In this document: piece after piece, positions 7,098 through 12,926 of the stretch
Layout of the letters: each line of letters opens with the position of its first letter
Numbering within the stretch: position 1 is the first letter of the stretch
Assembly: GCA_937916135.1 (NCBI GenBank)
Contig: CALFTQ010000110.1
Location: 1-14,222 of the forward strand
Direction: 5' to 3'
DNA: 14,222 bases
DNA from: an uncultured Verrucomicrobiales bacterium
GTDB lineage: Bacteria > Verrucomicrobiota > Verrucomicrobiia > Verrucomicrobiales > Akkermansiaceae
Notes under the pieces: generated by a model
The model's database searches: none
The model's input: only the letters and a program-made list of their open reading frames with translations
Told to the model about the DNA's origin: nothing
Translations under genes and position numbers: made by a program

Positions 7098-8722
7098 GTG
7101 AGCGAGAACAGATACAGAAGCTTGTGCGTGACCCCTACTGGCGGATGAACAACCTGTACTGGGTGCAGAACAAGGAGGGTAAAGTGGTGAGATTCCGCTT
7201 CAACTTTGCCCAGGAGGAACTGTACCGCAGCATGCACAATCGCAACGAAGTCTTGAAAGCCCGACAGCTGGGCATCAGTACCTTTGTTGCCCTGCTGATG
7301 CTTGACCGGTGCCTATTCACCCACCATTTCAACGCAGGCATTGTGGACAAGAGCGTGGATGAGGCCAAGAAGAAACTGGCAAAAGCCACCTTTGCGTACG
7401 ATTGCCTGGACTATGTGCCGCCCGGAGCGAGTGAACGAGACCGCGCCCTGGCAGCGATAGGAGCCGAAATCAAGAAACAGGCCGCAGTAAGCAAGCGGTC
7501 GGTAACATCGGTTGAATGGAAGAATGGCAGCGTCATCAACGTGGGCGCTACCATGCGTGGCGGCACCTTGCAAATGTTGCATGTGAGCGAGCTTGCCTAT
7601 GTGGCGAACCACAACCCGGTGCGAGCGAAAGAAATCCGTACCGGAGCCTTGCAGGCTGTGGCTAAGGAGTGCTGCGTATTCAAAGAGAGTACCCATGAGG
7701 GCGGACGCGCGGGCATCAACTACGAGATGGTCGTGCAGGCCATGAATAACTGCGGACGGGAATTGAGCCCGCTGGACTACAAGTTCTTTTTCTTTGCCTG
7801 GCACCGGAACCCCGAGTATGAACTTGATGCCGAGTATTGGGATAAGAAGCCGGAAGAGCCCACGCCATCTTGGCTGCATGAGCGAAAGGAATTAGAGGAA
7901 TACTTTGATGGACTGGAGGCACAAGGGATAGAGCTGACGAGCCGGAAGAAAGCCTGGTATGCAACACAGCAGCGCACCCTGGGATACTCCGTAAGACAGG
8001 AGTTCCCAAGCAACCCCGAGGAATCCTTTGAGACCATGGCTGAGCATGCCATCTATGCTCACCAGATAACGAAATTGAAGTTGGATGGACGGCTTAATGT
8101 TGAGTATGAAGCCGATGCCATGCTGCCGACCTTTACCTCATGGGACATCGGCATGGGCGATTCCACGGCTATATTCTTATGGCAAGCCGGAGCAGATGGT
8201 ATATGGCGGGTGCTGGACCACTACGAAGCCAGCGGAATGCCGCTGAGTCACTACATAGGTATTGTACGTGCTTGGGAGGGACGGTATGAGCTGAGCATCG
8301 CGCGGCACTTCCTACCCCACGATGCGCAGAAGAGAGACTGGGAGGGGTGCAGCTTTGCAGAAAGGCTGAGACGAGCGGGACTGAGTGTGGCTGTAGTGCC
8401 GAGGACACCGGACATTTGGGCGGGCATCCAGGCTACGAGACAACTGTTGCCGCATTGCCTATTCCATGCCCGCGTGGGGAATCCCGTACAATGCCAAGGC
8501 AAGGAGTACCCGAGTGGTCTGCAAGCCCTGGAAAACTACCAGACCGCCCCTGATGGGAACAACGGTGTGCAAAAGGCCGAACCGCTGCACGACCGGTATT
8601 CTCACTCCGCAGATGCGTTCCGCATGTTTGCCGAGGCGGTAGCAGCCAACATAGTACCGGTGAGAGGAGGCGTGACCGAGACGCGTCCTACGCGAGCCAT
8701 TGGTACTGAGTGGATGTCATGA
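7094..8722 (+). CDS. terL: Terminase large subunit
   Basis: This 542-residue protein is the packaging ATPase and headful or site-specific nuclease. Its ATPase domain has a variant Walker A, KARQLGIST (55-63), a Walker B-type MLHVSE (161-166) with Ser-Glu where Asp-Glu is usual, and the coupling motif FKEST (196-200), followed by EGGRAGINYEMV. The nuclease domain shows WDIGMGDST (350-358, acidic D351 and D356), HFLPHDA (405-411, D410) and HDRYSHSADAFR (499-510, D507), giving the expected acidic cluster of an RNase H-like fold. Length is normal and nothing is truncated. It begins with an ATGA overlap on the nozzle gene. Its place between nozzle and adaptor is unusual; no small terminase gene is recognised here. 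Confidence 0.95.
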   Translation: MSEREQIQKLVRDPYWRMNNLYWVQNKEGKVVRFRFNFAQEELYRSMHNRNEVLKARQLGISTFVALLMLDRCLFTHHFNAGIVDKSVDEAKKKLAKATFAYDCLDYVPPGASERDRALAAIGAEIKKQAAVSKRSVTSVEWKNGSVINVGATMRGGTLQMLHVSELAYVANHNPVRAKEIRTGALQAVAKECCVFKESTHEGGRAGINYEMVVQAMNNCGRELSPLDYKFFFFAWHRNPEYELDAEYWDKKPEEPTPSWLHERKELEEYFDGLEAQGIELTSRKKAWYATQQRTLGYSVRQEFPSNPEESFETMAEHAIYAHQITKLKLDGRLNVEYEADAMLPTFTSWDIGMGDSTAIFLWQAGADGIWRVLDHYEASGMPLSHYIGIVRAWEGRYELSIARHFLPHDAQKRDWEGCSFAERLRRAGLSVAVVPRTPDIWAGIQATRQLLPHCLFHARVGNPVQCQGKEYPSGLQALENYQTAPDGNNGVQKAEPLHDRYSHSADAFRMFAEAVAANIVPVRGGVTETRPTRAIGTEWMS

Positions 8723-8739
8723 TTCGGAACGTATTATAA
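8719..8739 (+). other. Possible six-codon micro-ORF (MIRNVL)
   Basis: An ATG overlaps the terminase stop as ATGA and opens MIRNVL followed by TAA. The first four residues match the start of the nozzle protein (MIRNSF), which also begins in an ATGA overlap, and the DNA is similar over the first 11 bases. It may be a leftover of a gene junction or chance; six codons cannot decide. Confidence 0.25.
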
Positions 8740-8760
8740 ACCAGGCGCAAGTGGTATGAT
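8723..8760 (+). promoter_or_regulatory. Longest intergenic gap, AT-rich core
   Basis: This 38-base gap is the longest in the window. It contains TATTATAAA at 8732-8740 and TATGAT at 8755-8760 directly before the next ATG, both -10-like, but I see no good -35 partner at 16-18 bases for either. A four-pair ACCA/TGGT stem (8740-8743 with 8752-8755) is too weak for a terminator. A promoter here is possible but unproven. Confidence 0.2.
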
Positions 8761-9333
8761 ATGGGCATGGATAAGAGCACCGTGTGCAATATGGCCTTGC
8801 GCCTGATAGGAGAGCATGAATACGTGGCAGGTACCCCCGGCTACGAGACCACAGAGCTGTTCTTTCCACAGAGCTACCGCGAGCTGCTGGCAACACATGA
8901 CTGGAGCTTTGCCCGGCGCAGGAAAGAACTGAAAGCGAATGAGCGCGGGGAGTATGAACTGCCTGCGGATTGCCTGCGTATAGTTGAAATCGACGGCTTG
9001 CGGAAGTGGCGTAAATACGGACGCATGGTACGGAATGAAGCCGGAGGGAACAGCCCTGACATCGTGCTGGTGTATACCACCAGTTCACTTGCGAACCGAG
9101 GAGAAGTACCCGAGGAAGTGCCGGAGTTTGTACGCGCCCTGTATACACAGCTGGCAGCATACATCGCCGTGCCCATCTGCAATGACTCACAGCGAGCCCA
9201 AGGCTTACTGAAAGAAGCGCGAGAGCTGACGTATGCAGCCATGACGCATGATACACAGCAGGATAACAGCAATGACCAGCACCCGCTGGACAGGATATTG
9301 AACCACAGCATCACAAACGAATATGGGGGTTGA
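8761..9333 (+). CDS. Tail adaptor protein (T7 gp11 / tail tubular A-like)
   Basis: This 190-residue protein should form the ring that joins the portal to the nozzle. Family landmarks are STVCNMALRLIGE (6-18), the FFPQSYRELLATHDWSFARRR block (34-54) in which the WSFARRR is typical, LPADCLRIVEI (67-77), and a helical C-terminal half with LYTQLAAYIAVPIC. Length is normal for the family. Two ATGs are possible: 8761 (MGMDKS) and 8767 (MDKS). The second gives the more usual family beginning, and neither has a clear ribosome site. The stop overlaps the start of the next gene by 11 bases. Confidence 0.88.
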   Translation: MGMDKSTVCNMALRLIGEHEYVAGTPGYETTELFFPQSYRELLATHDWSFARRRKELKANERGEYELPADCLRIVEIDGLRKWRKYGRMVRNEAGGNSPDIVLVYTTSSLANRGEVPEEVPEFVRALYTQLAAYIAVPICNDSQRAQGLLKEARELTYAAMTHDTQQDNSNDQHPLDRILNHSITNEYGG

Positions 9334-10021
9334 AAATTACGGGGCATACCAGCAGAACAAGACCCAGGCGAGCATGGCGCGGAGTAATGCCCGCATAGCC
9401 GCAGCCCAGGGAAAAGCCGCCCGAGGTAAAGCCTATGGGCAAGCCGCCCGCATCGAAGCTGAAAATGAGGTAGCAGGCCGCAATACAGCTGAGAACCTGG
9501 AGAGACTGAGAGAGGCCGAAACACAAGCTCAGGGCGCAGCCGTAGCCAAGAGAGGCAGCAGCGGATTCACCGCACAAGGCAGCGGCAGCCTGGAGGAAAT
9601 CAGCGTGCTTGAGCAGTTTGAGCAACGAGCACAAGATATGGCGTACGCCCGGAGCCTGCAAGATGTGGGCGCAAGATTTGGTGCCGCCATGAGTAGACAG
9701 GCCGGTGACTTGGAAGAGATGCAGAGCCAAGCCGAAAGTGACTATCTGCAAGCACAAGCCCGGGTCTATGACCGGATGGCCAAGAATGCCAAGCATGCTA
9801 TGGTAACATCCATCATCGGCCAGGTGGGTGGTGCGATAGTAGGCGGCATATTCGGCGGGCCCGCAGGCGCACAGATGGGAGCCCAGATAGGCGGCGGAAT
9901 AGCCAGCCAAAGCAACCGCGGGCTTGTAGGAAGTTATGAGAGCCAATATGGAGGAGACCAATACCAGGAAGGAGTCAGCAACGCATGGATGGGACAGCAG
10001 GTAAGCAAATGGATGAGGTAA
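9323..10021 (+). CDS. Internal virion protein, T7 gp14-like
   Basis: This 232-residue protein is probably one of the proteins held inside the capsid and ejected with the DNA to build a channel through the cell envelope. It is helical and rich in alanine, glutamine and arginine over residues 10-158. It includes a KRGSSGFTAQGSGSLEEI turn (76-93) of the type found in many podophage proteins at this locus (gain-of-Ser/Gly loop before a long helix). Residues 160-195 form a glycine-zipper stretch (IIGQVGGAIVGGIFGG and on) able to insert in membranes, as expected for the gp14 role. It follows the tail adaptor, a common order in podophages outside T7. The start overlaps the preceding gene by 11 bases and has no clear ribosome site. 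Confidence 0.75.
   Translation: MGVENYGAYQQNKTQASMARSNARIAAAQGKAARGKAYGQAARIEAENEVAGRNTAENLERLREAETQAQGAAVAKRGSSGFTAQGSGSLEEISVLEQFEQRAQDMAYARSLQDVGARFGAAMSRQAGDLEEMQSQAESDYLQAQARVYDRMAKNAKHAMVTSIIGQVGGAIVGGIFGGPAGAQMGAQIGGGIASQSNRGLVGSYESQYGGDQYQEGVSNAWMGQQVSKWMR
9966..9974 (+). promoter_or_regulatory. Shine-Dalgarno site AGGAAGGAG
   Basis: It lies inside the end of the gp14-like gene and ends ten bases before the ATG at 9985. This favours 9985 over the in-frame ATG at 10009 as the start of the next gene, despite a 37-base overlap. Confidence 0.65.
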
Positions 10022-10362
10022 ACGCCACCGTAGAGGGATTGCGTCTACTGGAAGAGGTTGAGGGTGTGGGAGAAGCCAGCGACTGGCTGACCATGTGCAT
10101 CGCCAATGGAGGCGTGGTATGCGCCACGCCCTGGCTGCTGTTCATGGGATTCCCGAAGACCGGAGAAGAGACCACGCTGTATGTGAGCTATCTATACGGC
10201 ACAGCGCGTAGCGTGGCGGACTTCTCAAAACTCATACTGGACACCGGGCGATTTACGCATGTTGAGTTCCGGAAGAACTTTCTAAAGAGTGGAGTGAACG
10301 CCGAAAAGCCCCTGAGATTTGACCGTCGATTTGTGGAAAGGTTATGGAGACTGACACGATGA
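9985..10362 (+). CDS. Small conserved-type phage protein (first of a pair)
   Basis: This is a 125-residue protein of unproven function. Start 9985 is chosen for its AAGGAG site; 10009 (MDEVNA) is the alternative. An N-terminal helix (9-40) is followed by alternating strands, with TPWLLFMGF at 48-56, LYVSYLYG at 65-72, a helix, and HVEFRK at 92-97. The shape resembles small GNAT-like or T7 gp13-region proteins found between adaptor and internal virion genes in podophages. No acetyl-CoA binding signature is visible, so an enzymatic call is not made. The pattern recurs in the following gene, which suggests an old duplication. Its stop overlaps the next start as ATGA. Confidence 0.65.
   Translation: MDGTAGKQMDEVNATVEGLRLLEEVEGVGEASDWLTMCIANGGVVCATPWLLFMGFPKTGEETTLYVSYLYGTARSVADFSKLILDTGRFTHVEFRKNFLKSGVNAEKPLRFDRRFVERLWRLTR
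10346..10349 (+). promoter_or_regulatory. Ribosome site GGAG deciding the 10359 start
   Basis: GGAG ends nine bases before the ATG at 10359, which itself overlaps the previous stop (ATGA). This favours 10359 over the in-frame ATG at 10344. Confidence 0.55.
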
Positions 10363-10670
10363 ACGCCACACATCAGGCCTACGAGCACCTAGAGGGACAA
10401 CACGAGGGACTGTATGGTGAATTGATAGAGCATGTGCTGGACAGAGGCGGATATCTGATACAGAGCCCGCGATACTTTGTGGCCTACTATGTGGAGGACG
10501 GCGTGGCGCATGTGTTGTATGCGTGTGGCAGCATGAAAGAGCTGCTGCGATTTGCAAGAGACAACGCTGCGAGCATGGGTGTGGAGCACATAGGGTGGGA
10601 GCGCAGCCTGGTAGGTAAGCATAAGAGCTACAACATATACAGCATGGATAAATTATGCCGCAAGAGATAA
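10359..10670 (+). CDS. Small conserved-type phage protein (second of a pair)
   Basis: This 103-residue protein has the start chosen at the ATGA overlap with GGAG upstream; starting at 10344 would add five residues. Helix at 5-32, then SPRYFVAYYV (36-45), HVLYACGSMKELLRFA (51-66), VEHIGWERS (75-83) and a short end with YSMDKL. The order strand, LY.xG turn, helix ending in F, then H-x-x-x-[FW]-[ER]-[RK] matches the preceding 125-residue protein. I do not know its function; a minor virion or internal protein, or an accessory factor in head assembly, fits the position. It overlaps the following gene by 16 bases. Confidence 0.65.
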   Translation: MNATHQAYEHLEGQHEGLYGELIEHVLDRGGYLIQSPRYFVAYYVEDGVAHVLYACGSMKELLRFARDNAASMGVEHIGWERSLVGKHKSYNIYSMDKLCRKR

Positions 10671-11374
10671 ATTACCGAGAGAACAGCAGCATGGGGATTA
10701 CGGGTGCCGCGATGCCTGAAATGCACCCCAGACAAGTGAACGCCTTTGCCGCCCAGGAAGTGGCAGCCATGAATAAGAGCAGCACTGAGGCGCACCGGCA
10801 GTTCACAGCAACCCTGAGCAAAACCCTGGACTACAAGCGCAGCACCGAAGCCCAGATGAATCTAAAGAGGTATGCCACCGAAGCCCGCAACGAACTACAG
10901 GCGGGGCTGGATGCTGCGCCAGGTACAGCGAAAAGCTTTTACTACGAGAACGGGGATATCGACAAGAGCAAAGTGGAAGAGTTCCTGACCAAGTACAACG
11001 ATTTATATGACGGCGAGGCCCCTATCATCACCGACCCGGAGATGCGAGCTGAGTTCATGCGTGAACGTGATGAGGCCAAGATGCTACTGGGTACACAGCT
11101 GATGGGACAGGTGAACCTACACGAAGCGAAACAAGTACGGCGCGTGGGAAAAGCCGTGCTGGATGAATATGCCGCAGCCGGTGACTGGAGCGGGTACGAA
11201 CGTGAAGTAGCACGACAGCGAGCTGCCGGAATCTGTACTGACCCCGAGGCAAGAGCCATGCAGCGGAGAGCCAGAGGGGCTGCCACCCACAGACGAGGAA
11301 CGAGCACCCGAGCCCCGCAACTTGCAGTACCGAGAAAACCTCAAGGTGCAGCACATGAAGAAGTAGAGTTTTAA
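10655..11374 (+). CDS. Internal virion protein, N-terminal part; frame may change near 3' end
   Basis: This 239-residue protein is largely helical (residues 25-200) with a region KSFYYENGDIDKSKVEEFLTK at about 93-113 and AAAGDWSGYEREVARQRAAGI (172-192), the kind of helical ejection protein seen after gp14-like genes. From residue 204 the sequence becomes abnormally rich in arginine (MQRRARGAATHRRG). The +1 frame over the same bases reads a more natural, acidic sequence (SGEPEGLPPTDEERAPEPRN, then LQYRENLKVQHMKK) ending at TAG 11364-11366. Either end gives almost the same length (about 236 or 239). The start at 10655 lacks a ribosome site; 10691 is an in-frame alternative. It may be the first half of a once longer protein together with the next gene. 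Confidence 0.65.
   Translation: MPQEINYRENSSMGITGAAMPEMHPRQVNAFAAQEVAAMNKSSTEAHRQFTATLSKTLDYKRSTEAQMNLKRYATEARNELQAGLDAAPGTAKSFYYENGDIDKSKVEEFLTKYNDLYDGEAPIITDPEMRAEFMRERDEAKMLLGTQLMGQVNLHEAKQVRRVGKAVLDEYAAAGDWSGYEREVARQRAAGICTDPEARAMQRRARGAATHRRGTSTRAPQLAVPRKPQGAAHEEVEF
11211..11366 (+). other. Open +1 frame at the end of the 10655 gene (possible frameshift product)
   Basis: The +1 frame is open from after TAG 11208-11210 to TAG 11364-11366. Its translation from 11262 on looks more protein-like than the annotated frame. A GGGG run at 11276-11279 (codons AGA GGG GCT) would let a Gly-tRNA slip forward by one; it is also a typical place for a one-base indel. Confidence 0.45.
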
Positions 11375-11377
11375 GCC

Positions 11378-12919
11378 ATGGAAGAACCGACAGAAACGAG
11401 CGCAGCAGCGCCAGCCGTAGACAACGACCCACAGGCCATGAGCCCGGAGCAGCTACGCGAAGTACAGGCCGCACAGCTGGCACAGGCACAGCGATTGCAA
11501 CGCGTACAGCAGTCAGATGGGACATACCGGTATGAGGCACCGTTCAATGCCAGCCGAGGACAACGAGTAGCAGCGGCAAGAGCCAATGCCAACCGAGGTA
11601 TGATGGCGCGAGAGGACTACCGCACCCTTATTATGGACGTTGCCCTGACCAGGAGCAGCGCCTACGATGGAAACAACGATGCCCTTATCAGCGACAACGT
11701 ATTCCGTGAGGTGTGGTTCGAGGGTGCGCAGAGCGTGCTGGGCTACGCAGATGACAACAAGACCGAGGCCAAGCGTGAGGTGAATGACCTGATACGCTAT
11801 GTGATGGAACGCAGCGGAGCCACCTCCCAGGCCGTGAAGAGTGACCAGACCCGTATATCAGAGATAGTGCAGCAGACAGACGAAGCCCTGCGCTTATCGC
11901 AACGGAACGCCTACGGACGATTGATGCAGACCGTGTATGCCGGTGGGAACATATCCGCCAGCGCAGCCCAGAACAGTACAGACCTCTACAATCTATACCA
12001 CGGGCGCCGATTCAGGAACGGGCGACTCACCCAGGTACCAGCGCTGCGAGACGAATACCTTGCCACCCTGGAAGAAAAGCCAGACAGCACCGCGTTCAAC
12101 GAACACGCGGTCGGCTTTGCGGCATGGTTGTATGAGAGAGCGCAAAGGGAAAACAAACTGTATACGGAACGCTGGAGGCACATCGCCACCATGGAAATCA
12201 TGCGCCGCCTGTACAATGCCCGAGGCGAGGAGCTGAGCTTCAATGACGAGCAGCGCATTATCAACGCCGTGCTGCAAGGAATAGACGGCCAGCAACCCGG
12301 GACATACGATGACCCGCACCAATGGCCCAGCTATCTATCACAGGAAGAAGATGACGCCAGCCGATACCTGGTGGCAGGATGTTATGCAGCCCGCAATCCA
12401 CGCGATGCCGAGTTCATCGACCGCGTGGTGGAAGAGAGCACAGCACCCATTGATATCGCCCGCCAGAATGCAGCCAGGGCGAACGCTGAGCGGAGAGCCA
12501 AAAACGAACGCCGTGAAGAAACTCCGGAAGAACAGGCCGCACGAGCTGAGGAGAGACGCCGCCGAGACCGAGCCATACGACAGCAGGCCGTATATCGTGA
12601 GGCCACCATGTGGAGCACAGACGGCGGGCACAACAAAGAGCAGCGCCCCCTGGTCATTATCTCCCAGAGCCGATTGAACAGCCTGATACAGAAATATGAC
12701 TTGCAGGAGGGAGACCGGCTGGTGGTAGACATCCCGCATGGAGACAAGACATACCGCTTTGAAGTACAGACCAGCAAAGGGTATACGCCCCGGAGAGGGA
12801 CGAACAGCGGAATCTTCCTGAATGATGCTGCCATAGTAGCCATGGGTACCCCCGCTGAATGTGACCGAATCAACAGCACCGTCACCTATAGTGTGGTGCC
12901 CCCAACGCAAGAGAACTGA
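11378..12919 (+). CDS. Probable internal virion protein with C-terminal beta domain
   Basis: This 513-residue protein has an acidic, low-complexity N-terminus (EEPTETSAAAPAVDNDPQ), a helix rich in Gln/Ala (22-46), a helical body (55-350), and a strongly charged helix at about 364-407 (AERRAKNERREETPEEQAAR and on). A C-terminal part at 420-508 looks mostly beta (RPLVIISQSRLNSLIQKYDL, LVVDIPHGDKTYRFEVQT). I do not recognise a named family; the position after the helical ejection protein and before another large protein suggests it lies inside the head or is ejected. The ATG starts three bases after the TAA of the 10655 gene, in the same frame, with a weak ribosome site, so reinitiation is likely. 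It may be the second part of a split gene. Confidence 0.7.
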   Translation: MEEPTETSAAAPAVDNDPQAMSPEQLREVQAAQLAQAQRLQRVQQSDGTYRYEAPFNASRGQRVAAARANANRGMMAREDYRTLIMDVALTRSSAYDGNNDALISDNVFREVWFEGAQSVLGYADDNKTEAKREVNDLIRYVMERSGATSQAVKSDQTRISEIVQQTDEALRLSQRNAYGRLMQTVYAGGNISASAAQNSTDLYNLYHGRRFRNGRLTQVPALRDEYLATLEEKPDSTAFNEHAVGFAAWLYERAQRENKLYTERWRHIATMEIMRRLYNARGEELSFNDEQRIINAVLQGIDGQQPGTYDDPHQWPSYLSQEEDDASRYLVAGCYAARNPRDAEFIDRVVEESTAPIDIARQNAARANAERRAKNERREETPEEQAARAEERRRRDRAIRQQAVYREATMWSTDGGHNKEQRPLVIISQSRLNSLIQKYDLQEGDRLVVDIPHGDKTYRFEVQTSKGYTPRRGTNSGIFLNDAAIVAMGTPAECDRINSTVTYSVVPPTQEN

Positions 12920-12926
12920 TAGACGT

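Noticed and set aside
8740..8755. Hairpin in the terminase-adaptor gap as a terminator
   Set aside because: Only four base pairs with an eight-base loop and no following T run.
9985..10670. Calling the two small proteins GNAT acetyltransferases
   Set aside because: Size and place fit phage proteins sometimes labelled that way, but no acetyl-CoA binding motif can be seen.
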